NCBI GenBank assembly: GCA_001899085.1
Contig: MKVB01000002.1
Span: 462,054 to 526,053, forward strand
Source of the DNA: Devosia sp. 66-14
Lineage (GTDB): Bacteria > Pseudomonadota > Alphaproteobacteria > Rhizobiales > Devosiaceae
Length of the DNA: 64,000 nt
Direction: 5' to 3'
The notes beneath the pieces are model-generated. The model did no database searches and was not told where the DNA came from. It saw only the letters and a list, made by a program, of their open reading frames with translations. Numbering within the stretch: position 1 is the stretch's first letter; each line of letters starts with the position of its first letter. The translations under genes and the position numbers were made by a program. Below, piece by piece: positions 16,274-26,938 of the stretch.

Positions 16274-17110
16274 ATGACCACCGCACCGACCTGGCCGTTC
16301 CCATGGCCCGAAGAGCAGATCGTGCACTATACCGCCTACCGCGTCGCCGAACCCCTCGCCATCGACGGTCGGCTCGATGCAGCGAGCTGGCGGCTGGCCC
16401 CGCGCTCGCCGCGCTTCGTCGACCTGATCAGCGGGCAGCCGACCGTGCACGACACCCGCGCCGCGGTGTTGTGGGACGATACGCACCTCTATGTCGGCTT
16501 CTGGGTGGAGGAGCCGTTCGTCGAAGCCAAGCTCACCGAGCGTGACGCGCTGATCTGGAGCGAGAACGATATCGAGCTGTTCGTCGCCGGCGCCGATGCC
16601 TATTACGAGCTGGAGCTCAATGCGCTGGGGACGATCTACGAGGCGTTCTTCGTCTGGGACGATGCCTATGAGCGGCGTGGGTTCAGCAAAGCGGCGGAGT
16701 TCTCGCGCATTGCACCGGGAGCGAAGCCGTGGAACGGGGTGGGGTTCGACAAGCATCCCAGAGGGACGCGGCTGGGGCTGTTCCACTGGGACATGCCGGG
16801 GCTCAGGGCCGCCGCCGCGATCGACGGCACGCTCAATGACAATGCCGACAGGGATCGCGGCTGGACGGCGGAGATCGCCATCCCCTGGGCCAGCATGGGC
16901 TGGCTCGCCACCGATGGCCGCGCCTTGCCGCCGCGCGACGGCGACACCTGGCGGATGGATTTCTCGCGCTTCAACACCTACCGCGCGGCCAAGCCGGCCG
17001 AGGATTCCGGCGGCTGGGCGCTCAGTGCGCACGGGGTGTGGGATTCGCACGTGCCCGAGCTGTTCCCGCATGTGCATTTTTCGACGAAGGTGGTGGGGAG
17101 CGCGGGGTAG
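16274..17110 (+). CDS. CBM9-like (carbohydrate-binding family 9-like) protein
   Basis: 278 residues from the ATG at 16274. The whole protein reads as one CBM9-like beta-sandwich module: AIDGRLDAASW near residue 36, AAVLWDDTHLYVGFWVEEP, NDIELFVAGADAYYELELNALG and GWTAEIAIPWASMGW are standard landmarks. There is no signal peptide and no catalytic domain attached, so it appears to be a cytosolic stand-alone member of a family usually found on secreted hydrolases or dehydrogenases. Its ligand and role are unknown. It follows the methyltransferase with 58 bp between. Confidence 0.8.
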   Translation: MTTAPTWPFPWPEEQIVHYTAYRVAEPLAIDGRLDAASWRLAPRSPRFVDLISGQPTVHDTRAAVLWDDTHLYVGFWVEEPFVEAKLTERDALIWSENDIELFVAGADAYYELELNALGTIYEAFFVWDDAYERRGFSKAAEFSRIAPGAKPWNGVGFDKHPRGTRLGLFHWDMPGLRAAAAIDGTLNDNADRDRGWTAEIAIPWASMGWLATDGRALPPRDGDTWRMDFSRFNTYRAAKPAEDSGGWALSAHGVWDSHVPELFPHVHFSTKVVGSAG

Positions 17111-17160
17111 GGCTTCCCTCATGGAAATCGCATGTGGCGGGGATAGTTCGGTGTGTGAAG

Positions 17161-17300
17161 AGTACCCCCCACCCTGTCCCTCCCCCGCAAGGGGGGAGGA
17201 GACCTGCGCTTGCAGGTCATCGTCCCACGGACATCGGAGCTGCTGAGAGGGTCTCCCTCCCCCTTGCGGGGAGGGGACAGGGGTGGGGGTACTCTTCCCG
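17161..17300. repeat. Long inverted repeat, family B, copy 1
   Basis: The left arm begins CCCCCCACCCTGTCCCTCCC and continues through a CGCAAGGGG core; the right arm is its complement and ends GGGGACAGGGGTGGGGG. A near-identical element, including the GGTGCGGGAAGAG-type flanks, lies at 42829-42958. It fills the gap between the CBM9-like gene and nudC (convergent stops). Probably a non-autonomous mobile palindrome or a REP-like element. Confidence 0.75.
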
Positions 17301-17330
17301 CACCGCCCCATCAGCAGCACGGAACACCGC

Positions 17331-18290
17331 TCAATTCCCCCAATACTCCGCATCGAGCAGCTTGCCGTGGGCCCAGGCTTCGATCAGCGCGCCGGCGATG
17401 GCGCCGGGACGGGGGCGGTTGATCTCAGAGTGGGTGCCGGCGAGGATTTCCAGCACTTCGGCGCGCGTCACCCAGCGGGCATCGGACAGCTCGACCGGAT
17501 CGACGGTGATCGCCTCGCTCAGCGCATCGCCCTGGCAGCCGAACATCAGCGACATCGGGAACGGCCAGGGCTGCGAGGAGACGTAGCGCACCGGGCCGAC
17601 CTTGATGGCGCTCTCTTCGAGGGTCTCGCGGCGCACCGCCGCCTCGATGGTTTCGCCCGGCTCGACGAAGCCGGCGAGCAGCGAATACATGCGCTCGGGC
17701 CAGCTGGGGCTGCGGCCGAGCAGCAGCAGGTCACCGCGGGTGATGGCCATGATCACCACCGGGTCGGTGCGAGGGAAATGCTGCACACCGCATTGCGGGC
17801 ACTTGCGCACCCAGCCACTGCTTTCGACGGCGCTCGGCGCGCCGCAATTGGCGCAGAAGCGGTGGCTCGAATGCCAGCTGATCAAGGCCCGCCCGGTGGC
17901 GACGGTCTCGCCGTCGAGCCGGGTAAGCGTCGGCATCAGGCCGCGGATTTCCATAAACTTGAGATCGGGAAAACCGGGGTGAATCTGCTGCGTCTGGTCG
18001 ATGAACTGGCCGATGGTGGTGGCGTCTTCGGGCGGCGACCACAGCGGCAGGTCGGCGGCGAAGCGCGGGCCGTCCGGCGTCAGGCCGACAAACAGCGGCG
18101 CCTCGCGGCTGTCGGCGAGGGCAGGGTGATCGAGCGGCACGGCCGCCGGCCGCGCCTCGGCATCGGCGAGCAGCTTGCCGCGCCAGAACACCAACGTCCT
18201 GGCACGCGGATCGTTGCGGGTGTCGTCGCTGGTGCGCAGATGCGCGACGCGGTCGAGCTCACCCGGCTTGAATGCAAACGCGTAGTCCAC
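17331..18290 (-). CDS. nudC: NAD(+) diphosphatase / NAD-capped RNA decapping hydrolase NudC
   Basis: 319 residues from the GTG at 18290, with GAGGGGG 5 nt upstream. The zinc ribbon is CANCG with CPQCG. The Nudix box starts GFVEPGETIEAAVRRETLEE and is followed by SAI, where most family members have SGI. The NudC-specific SQPWPFPMSLM follows. The enzyme hydrolyses NAD(H) to NMN(H) and AMP and removes NAD caps from RNA. The N-terminal 120 residues are the variable domain usual in alphaproteobacterial proteins, which are longer than the E. coli enzyme. Single gene. Confidence 0.94.
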   Translation of the reverse strand: MDYAFAFKPGELDRVAHLRTSDDTRNDPRARTLVFWRGKLLADAEARPAAVPLDHPALADSREAPLFVGLTPDGPRFAADLPLWSPPEDATTIGQFIDQTQQIHPGFPDLKFMEIRGLMPTLTRLDGETVATGRALISWHSSHRFCANCGAPSAVESSGWVRKCPQCGVQHFPRTDPVVIMAITRGDLLLLGRSPSWPERMYSLLAGFVEPGETIEAAVRRETLEESAIKVGPVRYVSSQPWPFPMSLMFGCQGDALSEAITVDPVELSDARWVTRAEVLEILAGTHSEINRPRPGAIAGALIEAWAHGKLLDAEYWGN

Positions 18291-18417
18291 GGCTACCCCC
18301 TCGAATTGATCGGGGAGGTGTAGGGGGATGCGGGGCGGGCTGCAAGCGTGGGCGTGGGCGCTGACCTTTCGGCTATCCTCCCCCGCCACGCGGGGGAGGA
18401 TCACCGGGAGCCCCCGC

Positions 18418-18657
18418 TCACCCGTTCCACTTCATCCCCATGTACACGCCGCCGACCTCCAGTTCCTCGAGCATCTGGGCGAGGTGCTTGTACTTGGTGG
18501 ACTCGCGTTTCACCTTGTTGATCCAGAGCAGGTAGTCGTTGCGCTGGTAGGGCGGGCGGGCGTCGTAGGCGGCGCGCAGGCCCGTGCGCTCGAGCGCTTC
18601 GCGAACGAAGTCGGGCATCTCCTCGCGCTTGCGCAATGGCCTGAGCGCCGGGCTCAT
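18418..18657 (-). CDS. YdeI/OmdA-like small protein
   Basis: 79 residues. FVREALERTGLRAAYDARPP followed by YQRNDYLLWINKVKRESTK and a C-terminal leucine-rich helix matches the C-terminal YdeI/OmpD-associated (OmdA) module, where SYSNRREYVRWIxxAKKPET is the usual pattern. Longer relatives carry an N-terminal DUF1905 domain that is missing here. It is cytosolic and its molecular role is not established. Its ATG overlaps the stop of the RidA gene upstream (ATGA), so the two are co-translated. Confidence 0.7.
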   Translation of the reverse strand: MSPALRPLRKREEMPDFVREALERTGLRAAYDARPPYQRNDYLLWINKVKRESTKYKHLAQMLEELEVGGVYMGMKWNG

Positions 18658-19052
18658 GTCAGCACCGCCTGGGCCTCGATTTCGATCAGGTAATCGGGGT
18701 TGGCGAGGCCGGCGACACGCAGCACGGTGACCGTGGGCGGGTTGCCGCGCGCGCCCCAGAAGCTCATCCAGGCGCCGAACGCGGCGCGCAGATCCGCCGT
18801 GTGGTCGATGACGACAGTCACTTTCACGAGGTCCTCCAGTCTGGCCCCGGCGGCGTCGAGCACCGCCCCGAGGTTGGCGAGCGCCTGCGCCGACTGGGCG
18901 ACGACATCGCCCTTGCCGACCAGCTGGCCATGCCGATCGACGGCGTTCTGCCCCCCGACCAGCAGGGTGCGGCCGCCTGGCGGCACGATGATAGCCTGGG
19001 TGAAGGCCGGGTTGGAATGGAGGGTCTTGGGGTTGAGGTGCTCAATGGACAT
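18654..19052 (-). CDS. RidA family protein (enamine/imine deaminase type)
   Basis: 132 residues from the ATG at 19052 (GGGAG 6 nt upstream). Landmarks of the RidA/YjgF fold: VGGQNAVDRHGQLVGKGD, QALANLGAVLDAAGARLEDLVKVTVV, and NPPTVTVLRVAGLANPDYLIEIEA. The usual catalytic Arg in R-x-A-V is seen here as LRVAGLANPD, where Arg is in a similar position. RidA proteins hydrolyse reactive enamines made by PLP enzymes, but this subgroup is divergent, so the substrate is uncertain. Confidence 0.85.
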   Translation of the reverse strand: MSIEHLNPKTLHSNPAFTQAIIVPPGGRTLLVGGQNAVDRHGQLVGKGDVVAQSAQALANLGAVLDAAGARLEDLVKVTVVIDHTADLRAAFGAWMSFWGARGNPPTVTVLRVAGLANPDYLIEIEAQAVLT

Positions 19053-19181
19053 GGACGGCTCCCTGGTTGCGTCCAGTCCACCCTGCAGGCCGTCTGCTGA
19101 CACCGCCCGTCAGCAGCGTTCGCGGTATTCTATTACCGACCCAGATAAGTCGAGGCTGTAGAGTCGCCTGCCCGGACGACC

Positions 19182-19919
19182 CTACAGCCCCCTGATCCGC
19201 GATTGCCACCGGCGGATCATTTCCTCTGCAGCGGCTTCGGCGCCCTGCATGTTTGCACTTTGATAGACATCGACTGTGACACCGCGGCGCGACAGCTGGT
19301 CGACGGCCTCGGCGAGAATGGCGTTGAGGATGAACACCCCCGAAATGGTCGAGGTGGGCCCCATGCGGATGTCCTCGCCGACGCTGAGCGCGGCGTCGCC
19401 GTACTCGCCGCCATTGTCGAGCACCAGGTCCGTCACCTGGTAGAGGAGCTTGCCCGACTGGTGGCGCGAGGTGATGGCGCGGGCATGCCGCAGCGAGGTG
19501 ATGGCGATGGTGGTGGCGCCACGCGCCTTGCAGGCCAGCGCCATCTCGATCGGGTAGGCGTTGCGGCCCGAGTTGGAGGCGATGAAAACCACGTCGCCCG
19601 GCTCGACCGGATAGTCGGCGAGGGCACGGGCGGCACGGCCTTCCTCGCGCTCCAGCAGGGTGGAGCGCTCGGCGCCCAGGTGCAGCATCAGGTCGGGATC
19701 GAGGATCGCCTGCGCCGCGGCAATGCCGCCGGCGCGGTAGAAGGCTTCCTCGGCGACGAGGTGCGAGTGGCCGGACCCGGCGACATAGACCAGGTGATCG
19801 GCGCCCAGCGCCGTCGCCACCGCGTCGCGCGCCGCATCGAAGGCTGCCGGCTGCTCGGTGAGCACACGGTCGAGGATGGAGGCCACCTGGTCGCGGTAGC
19901 GCTGACGCGGGATGGTCAT
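19182..19919 (-). CDS. SIS-domain phosphosugar-binding protein (UPF0309-like)
   Basis: 245 residues from the ATG at 19919, one base after the regulator's stop, with AGGGG upstream. The SIS fold is shown by LVYVAGSGHSHLVAEEAFYRAGG (N-terminal sugar-phosphate loop) and PGDVVFIASNSGRNAYPIEMALACKARG. This pattern fits UPF0309-type phosphoheptose-isomerase-like proteins. The family binds or isomerises sugar phosphates. Co-transcription with a HutC-type regulator and the divergent GH84 operon suggests action on an amino-sugar phosphate, but the reaction is unproven. Confidence 0.85.
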   Translation of the reverse strand: MTIPRQRYRDQVASILDRVLTEQPAAFDAARDAVATALGADHLVYVAGSGHSHLVAEEAFYRAGGIAAAQAILDPDLMLHLGAERSTLLEREEGRAARALADYPVEPGDVVFIASNSGRNAYPIEMALACKARGATTIAITSLRHARAITSRHQSGKLLYQVTDLVLDNGGEYGDAALSVGEDIRMGPTSTISGVFILNAILAEAVDQLSRRGVTVDVYQSANMQGAEAAAEEMIRRWQSRIRGL

Positions 19920-19920
19920 T

Positions 19921-20727
19921 CTAACCCCTGATCTCGCCGACATACTTGTAGCGGTCGCCGCGGTACCAACTGATGGCGTCCTCGACGACATTGCCGTTGG
20001 CGCCGTAGCCCAACTGCGTGATTTCCAGCACCGCGGCGCCGGGGCGGATGCCCAGATGCGCGGCGAGTGCGGCGTCGGCCTCGGTCGCCTGCAGGCTCTG
20101 CAGCACGCGCTGGGGCCGGGCGTTGCGGGCGTCCATCCGGTCATAGAGCGAACCGGTGCCGTCGTAATCGGCGCCCACCGCTTCGACCGGCATCACGGCG
20201 CGCTCATAGGCAATCGGCTCGCCGCCGGCGAGGCGCAGCCGCACCAGGGTCAGGATGGGCGAGCCGAGCGGCAGGCCGGTGCGGAACGCCGCATCGGCGC
20301 CGACCCGGCCGATCGAGCATTCGAGCACCTGCGAGCCGGGCTCGAGCCCACGCAGGCGCATGTCTTCGGAAAAGCCCGAGAGGCGCGACAGCGCCTTGGG
20401 AATGCGGCCGACCACCACCGTGCCGGCGCCCGGCCGGGTGGTGACGATGCCGAGCTGGGCCAGTTCCTTCAGCCCCTGGCGCAGCGTCGAGCGCGACACG
20501 TTGAGCGCCTCGGCCATCTCGCGCTCGGAGGGCAGCGAGCCGCCGGCAGCAATGCCGCCGGAATCGAGCACAGCGGTCAACGCATTGCGCAGCCGCTCGC
20601 CCAAGGGGCCGTGCTGCGCCTCCATCCGTTCCCGTACCGCTGCGTAGAAGTCCAAGGCTCCTCCGGCCACTGGTTCGTATCTGCTCTTGCGCAACTGGTA
20701 TGATTTTGGACTGGAAATTGCAAGCAT
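19921..20727 (-). CDS. GntR-family (HutC/UTRA) transcriptional regulator
   Basis: About 268 residues from the ATG at 20727. A TTG at 20655 preceded by GGAGGA is an alternative start that would leave operator half-site 20693-20702 outside the gene. The winged helix-turn-helix covers SLPSEREMAEALNVSRSTLRQ with the GntR signature, followed by GIVTTRPGAGTVV. Residues 110-265 are a UTRA ligand domain with LGSPILTLVRLRLAGGEPIA and YVGEIRG-type C-terminus. HutC-type members such as DasR and NagR sense GlcNAc-6-P or GlcN-6-P. It probably controls itself and the divergent transporter/GH84 operon. Confidence 0.9.
   Translation of the reverse strand: MLAISSPKSYQLRKSRYEPVAGGALDFYAAVRERMEAQHGPLGERLRNALTAVLDSGGIAAGGSLPSEREMAEALNVSRSTLRQGLKELAQLGIVTTRPGAGTVVVGRIPKALSRLSGFSEDMRLRGLEPGSQVLECSIGRVGADAAFRTGLPLGSPILTLVRLRLAGGEPIAYERAVMPVEAVGADYDGTGSLYDRMDARNARPQRVLQSLQATEADAALAAHLGIRPGAAVLEITQLGYGANGNVVEDAISWYRGDRYKYVGEIRG
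20693..20702. promoter_or_regulatory. Distal operator half-site AACTGGTATG
   Basis: AACTGGTATG is the exact reverse complement of CATACCAGTT at 20797-20806, about 95 bp away. Both contain the ACTGGTAT half-site typical of HutC-type GntR operators. Their spacing could allow DNA looping. This half-site lies inside the regulator gene if translation begins at 20727, but upstream of it if it begins at 20655. Confidence 0.45.
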
Positions 20728-20778
20728 ATTGCCAAGGGTATTGCATCGAATGTCGCAGGAGTTTTGAGTGCTGGACAA

Positions 20779-20806
20779 ACTGGTTTAAACCAATAACATA
20801 CCAGTT
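20779..20806. promoter_or_regulatory. DasR/NagR-like operator (ACTGGTTTAAACCA plus ATACCAGT)
   Basis: TGGTTTAAACCA (20781-20792) is a perfect 12-bp palindrome and, with its left flank, matches the dre/NagR-type pattern A-C/T-TGGT-N-TA-N-ACCA. It is followed at once by ATACCAGTT, a further inverted half-site. The site lies 54 bp before the binding-protein start at 20860, a position suited to repression of the transporter operon by the divergent GntR protein. Confidence 0.6.
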
Positions 20807-20859
20807 GGCAGGGGAGATTGCTGCCGAGGGATTTGGGGCAAACAGGGGTGTTACCGAGC

Positions 20860-22167
20860 ATGGCCAAGAAATTTACGCTGGCGACCAAAAGGTTGGCGCC
20901 GACGACCAGGGGATTGGCGCTGACGGCGGCGACAGCAGTGCTGCTGCTGACGACGGCGGCGATGGCTCAGACCGAGGTGCGGTTCACGCATTCGATCACC
21001 GGCGGGTCGAGCCGGGCGGCGCTGGATGCGATCATCGCCGATTTCGAAGCGGCCAACCCCGACATCAAGATCAAGGAGATCGTCTTCGACGACGATCAGT
21101 ATTCCAACCAGGGCCTGATCACCCAGCTCAAGAGCAATGAAGTTCCCGACATCTTCTTCGAGTGGGCCGGCTATCCGGTGCAGCGCGACGTCGCGGCCGG
21201 CTATGCCTACGACCTGAGCGAGGCGATGGCGGCTGACGGCTGGAAGGACAGTTTCTCGCCGGCGGTGTGGACCGATGGCGCCGGTACGATGGTCGATGGC
21301 AAGCCGTATCTGGTGCCGCTGTCGCTCGATCTGACCAACACCATCTGGTACAACAAGAAGATCTTCGCCGAGCACAACCTGACGCCGCCCAAGACCTGGG
21401 ACGAGTTCGTCGCGCTGACCAAGACGCTGGCCGATGCGGGCGAAACGCCGATCGTCGAGGGCAATAACGAGTTCTGGCCCCTGGGCAACTGGGCCGGCCA
21501 TATCGCCGCAATGGTGGTGCCGCCGGACGAGTATGTCGCGGCGTTCAAGCAGGAAGCCAAGTTCGACACGCCGGCCTTCGAGAAGGCGCTGAACCTCTTG
21601 GTCGACCTGCACAATGTCGGTGCGTTCAACAAGGACATGCAGGCGCTGGGCGCCGATCCGGCAATGGCGACGTTCTTCCAGGAGGGTGCGGTGATGCACC
21701 CGATCGGCTCGTGGCTGGTGTCGGAAACCGGCAACCTCGCCGATGAAGGCTTCGAGTACGGCCAGTTCAACACGCCGACCATCGACCCCGCGCACCCGCT
21801 CGCCAACAGCGTGATCGGCACGATCACCGGCCTCGTGGTGCACAAGAACGCGCCGCACGCGGCCGAGGCGATCAAGTTCCTCAAGTTCCTCACCTCGGAA
21901 CCGAGCCAGGTCAAATGGGCCGAGAGCGGGCAGATGAGCCCGGTGCAGGGGGTGAGCGACAAGGCCAAGCTCGACGAGCAGACCGAGGCCATGCTGGCGC
22001 TGATGAGCAGCGCCTCGGCCATCGTGCCGCCGCCGGACAACAAGTACCCGGTGCCGGTCGCCGAGGCTTTCTACCAGGCTGCCGCGTTTGCGGCATCGGG
22101 TGAAAAGAACGCCAAGGATGCGCTGGTCTGGCTCGACGAGACGCTCGCCGCCATGGGCAAGCAGTAA
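20860..22167 (+). CDS. Extracellular solute-binding protein family 1 (sugar ABC importer)
   Basis: 435 residues from the ATG at 20860; a GTG at 20848 is less well placed. The signal peptide has two basic stretches and a core LALTAATAVLLLTTAAMAQ with cleavage at AMA-Q or nearby. The mature protein follows the MalE-like pattern: FEAANPDIKIKEI, VPDIFFEWAGYPVQRD, GKPYLVPLSLDLTNTIWYNK, FAEHNLTPPKTWDEF and EGAVMHPIGSWL. It binds an oligosaccharide in the periplasm for the two permeases downstream. The GH84 gene in the operon suggests a GlcNAc-containing ligand. No ATPase gene is in the operon, so a shared MsmK/UgpC-type ATPase is likely. Confidence 0.92.
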   Translation: MAKKFTLATKRLAPTTRGLALTAATAVLLLTTAAMAQTEVRFTHSITGGSSRAALDAIIADFEAANPDIKIKEIVFDDDQYSNQGLITQLKSNEVPDIFFEWAGYPVQRDVAAGYAYDLSEAMAADGWKDSFSPAVWTDGAGTMVDGKPYLVPLSLDLTNTIWYNKKIFAEHNLTPPKTWDEFVALTKTLADAGETPIVEGNNEFWPLGNWAGHIAAMVVPPDEYVAAFKQEAKFDTPAFEKALNLLVDLHNVGAFNKDMQALGADPAMATFFQEGAVMHPIGSWLVSETGNLADEGFEYGQFNTPTIDPAHPLANSVIGTITGLVVHKNAPHAAEAIKFLKFLTSEPSQVKWAESGQMSPVQGVSDKAKLDEQTEAMLALMSSASAIVPPPDNKYPVPVAEAFYQAAAFAASGEKNAKDALVWLDETLAAMGKQ

Positions 22168-22181
22168 GCCGGCGCCCTCCG

Positions 22182-23075
22182 TTGCAAGACCGTTCCGCCC
22201 CCATCAGCACCGGCGCCGCGAACCTGTTGTTCGCGGCGCCGGCGATGCTGCTTTTCGCGACCTTCGTACTGCTGCCGCTGGGCGCGTCGGTCTATTACGC
22301 CTTCACCTTCTGGGATGGGTTCAGCGCGCCGCGCTGGGCCGGGCTGGCCAACTTCATCAGGGCGCTGACCGACACGACGTTCCTGATGTCGTTCGTGCAT
22401 GTGGTGCTCTACATCGCCGCGACGCTCGTCTTCGAAGTAACGTTCGGGCTGGTGATGGCGGTGCTGCTCAACTCCGATCGGCGCGGCTTCTCGCTGATGC
22501 GCGGCATGTTCTTTGCGCCGGTGGTGCTGTCGATGTCGGCGGCGGGCGTGTTGTGGAAGTTCGTGCTCGATTACCGCACGGGGCTGCTCAACTCGACGCT
22601 GCGGTCGGTGGGCCTGGGCGACTGGGCGCAGCCCTGGCTGGCGCAGCCGGAGACGGCGCTGCTGTTCATCTGCATCGTCTCGGGCTGGAAATATGCCGGC
22701 TTCTACATGGTGATCTTCTTTGCCGCGCTCCGGCGCATTCCGCGCAACCTTTACGAAGCGGCGCGGCTCGATGGCGCCAATGGGGTGCAGCAGTTCACCG
22801 CCATCACCCTGCCGATGCTGAAGCAGAACGTCATCGTCTGCATCCTGCTGGCGGTCACCGGCGGCTTTGCCGGGTTCGACCTGTTCTTCACCATGACCAA
22901 CGGGCAGCCGTTCGGGGCGACGGAAGTGCCGGCGACCTGGATCATCAAGCAGGCTTTCGACCAGAACCAGATCGGCTATGGCGTGGCGCTCACGGTGGTG
23001 CTGACGCTGGTGGTGTCGCTGATCTCGATCGGTTACCTCAAGATCTCGGAGCGCGGCAATGTCACGCGCTACTGA
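22182..23075 (+). CDS. Sugar ABC importer permease, MalF-like
   Basis: 297 residues, six membrane spans. The EAA loop reads YEAARLDGANGVQQFTAITLPML, the ATPase docking site of binding-protein-dependent permeases. The start is a TTG at 22182, 14 nt after the binding-protein stop, and no ATG lies before the first membrane span. The last 17 bases overlap the next permease gene. It forms a heterodimeric channel with that product. Confidence 0.9.
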   Translation: MQDRSAPISTGAANLLFAAPAMLLFATFVLLPLGASVYYAFTFWDGFSAPRWAGLANFIRALTDTTFLMSFVHVVLYIAATLVFEVTFGLVMAVLLNSDRRGFSLMRGMFFAPVVLSMSAAGVLWKFVLDYRTGLLNSTLRSVGLGDWAQPWLAQPETALLFICIVSGWKYAGFYMVIFFAALRRIPRNLYEAARLDGANGVQQFTAITLPMLKQNVIVCILLAVTGGFAGFDLFFTMTNGQPFGATEVPATWIIKQAFDQNQIGYGVALTVVLTLVVSLISIGYLKISERGNVTRY

Positions 23076-23898
23076 ACGGCGGCGCAGCACAGCCGAATGG
23101 CTGCAGTTCGGGGTGGCCGGCGCCATCGTCCTGGTGATGTTCTATCCGGCGATCTGGATGGTCTACTCGTCGTTCAAATCGAACCGCGAGATCTTCCGTT
23201 CGCCCTTCGCGCTGCCGGCGCAGTGGCGCTGGGAGAACCTGATCGAAGCCTGGCAGGTGGGCGGGCTCGGCACGCTCTACTTCAACTCGGTATTCGTGAC
23301 GCTGGTCGCGGTCAGCATGTGCGTGCTGTTCGCCACCGCCGCCGCCTTCGCCTTCACCCGGCTGGAGTTTCCGGGCCGGAAGCTGATGTACCGGATCCTC
23401 TTGATCGGGCTGCTGCTGCCGCCGCCTTCGGTCGCCATCGCGCTGTTCACGCAGCTGCGCGACATGCACCTGCTCAATACCCCCTGGGCGCTGATCCTGC
23501 CGGGGGCGGCCTGGCAGCTGGCGTTCACGGTGTTTCTGATGCGGGCCTATTTCATCTCGATCCGGCCCGACATGGAAGAAGCGGCGCGGCTCGACGGCGC
23601 CAATACCTGGGAAATCTTCTGGCACGTGTCGGTGCCGATGGTGTGGCCGGCCATGCTGACCATGGTGGTGCTCAACACCATCAGCGTGTGGAACGAGTTG
23701 CTGTTCGCCCTGCTGTTCATCACCGACGATGCGCAGCGCACCCTGCCGGTCGGTCTGGTGCGGTTCTCGGGCTACCACAGCACCGACTATTCGCTGGTGT
23801 TCGCCGCCCTGACCATCACCACCGTACCGATCCTGATCCTCTACTTCATCCTGCAACGCCATGTGATCGCCGGCCTGACTGCAACAGCTATGGACTGA
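23059..23898 (+). CDS. Sugar ABC importer permease, MalG-like
   Basis: 279 residues, six membrane spans, with the MalG-type N-terminus FYPAIWMVYSSFKSNREIF and an EAA loop EEAARLDGANTWEIFWHVSVPM. It overlaps the preceding permease gene by 17 bp and is followed after 4 bp by the GH84 gene, so the importer and the hydrolase are made from one transcript. Partner of the 22182-23075 product. Confidence 0.92.
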   Translation: MSRATERRRSTAEWLQFGVAGAIVLVMFYPAIWMVYSSFKSNREIFRSPFALPAQWRWENLIEAWQVGGLGTLYFNSVFVTLVAVSMCVLFATAAAFAFTRLEFPGRKLMYRILLIGLLLPPPSVAIALFTQLRDMHLLNTPWALILPGAAWQLAFTVFLMRAYFISIRPDMEEAARLDGANTWEIFWHVSVPMVWPAMLTMVVLNTISVWNELLFALLFITDDAQRTLPVGLVRFSGYHSTDYSLVFAALTITTVPILILYFILQRHVIAGLTATAMD

Positions 23899-23902
23899 AC
23901 CG

Positions 23903-26006
<2,104 letters not shown>

Positions 26007-26027
26007 GGGGGCTGAGCCGATAGAGAC

Positions 26028-26150
26028 GGCCCCCTCCCATCCTCCCCCATGAAGGGGGAGGTGCCCCGCTGGTTCACTCGGCACGATCGAAGACAGGGCC
26101 TCGACTCTTCACCTCCCCCTTCATGGGGGAGGCCGGGAGGGGGCCGTCTG
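26028..26150. repeat. Long inverted repeat, family E
   Basis: GCCCCCTCCCATCCTCCCCC-like left arm with CATGAAGGGGGAGGTG and right arm CACCTCCCCCTTCATGGGGG followed by AGGCCGGGAGGGGGCCGTCT. The arms are about 35-40 nt. It separates the convergent GNAT and SDR genes and could end transcription in both directions. Confidence 0.7.
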
Positions 26151-26161
26151 CTTCAGTCTGC

Positions 26162-26938
26162 TCACGCCCGATCCGGCATGATCCTGAAGTCGTTCCCCTC
26201 CGGCAGCAACTGGCCGCCATCCACCACGATCGTCGTGCCGGTGATGTAGCTGGCTTCGTCCGAGGCGAGGAACAGGAAGGCGTTGGCGACGTCGCGGGTG
26301 CTGCCGAGGCGGCCGAGCGGGATGGCGTCTTCCATCGACTTGAGGAATTCGGGCGAGCGGTGCTGCTGCACCGCCTCGGTGAGGATGTTGCCCGGTTCGA
26401 CCCCGTTGACGGTGATGCCGTAGCCGGAGAACTCGAGCGCGGCGGCGCGGATCAGCCCGTTGATGCCGGCTTTGGTGGCCGAGTAATGGCCATGGCCGGG
26501 GCTGGTGACATGCGGGCCGGTGATCGAGGAGGTGAAGAGGATGCGGCCATAGCCCTGCGCCTTCATCGGGGCGAGCGCGGCACGGGCGGCGATGAAGCTG
26601 CCGCGCAGGTTCACCCCCATGACGCGGTCCCAATCGTCGACGCTGGTCTGCTCAAGCAACTGCCAGGGATAGATGCCGGCATTCTGCACCAGGATATCGA
26701 GCCGGCCATAGGTCGAGAGCGCCAGGGCGACGGCGGCCTCGGCATCGGCGAGTTTCGAGATATCGGTAAAAATGAAGGGCGCGCCGAGCTCGGCGGCGGT
26801 GGCCGTGCCGGCCTCGCGTTCGGTGTCGGCGATGACGAGGTTGGCGCCTTCTTCGGCGAAGCGGACGGCAATGGCCTTGCCGATGCCGCGCGCCGCGCCG
26901 ATGATGAGCGCGGTCTTGCCCTGAAGTCGTTTGCTCAT
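26162..26938 (-). CDS. SDR-family oxidoreductase
   Basis: 258 residues. Cofactor loop GAARGIGKA (TGxxxGxG type), NNAG-equivalent QNAGIY, catalytic Ser in TSSITGP and YxxxK as YSATKAG, then the C-terminal ITGTTIVVDGG. The acidic ADTEREAG after beta-2 suggests NAD rather than NADP. A classical short-chain dehydrogenase, last gene in the operon of a ribose-class sugar importer, so likely a sugar or polyol dehydrogenase. Its ATG overlaps the permease stop by four bases. Confidence 0.9.
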   Translation of the reverse strand: MSKRLQGKTALIIGAARGIGKAIAVRFAEEGANLVIADTEREAGTATAAELGAPFIFTDISKLADAEAAVALALSTYGRLDILVQNAGIYPWQLLEQTSVDDWDRVMGVNLRGSFIAARAALAPMKAQGYGRILFTSSITGPHVTSPGHGHYSATKAGINGLIRAAALEFSGYGITVNGVEPGNILTEAVQQHRSPEFLKSMEDAIPLGRLGSTRDVANAFLFLASDEASYITGTTIVVDGGQLLPEGNDFRIMPDRA

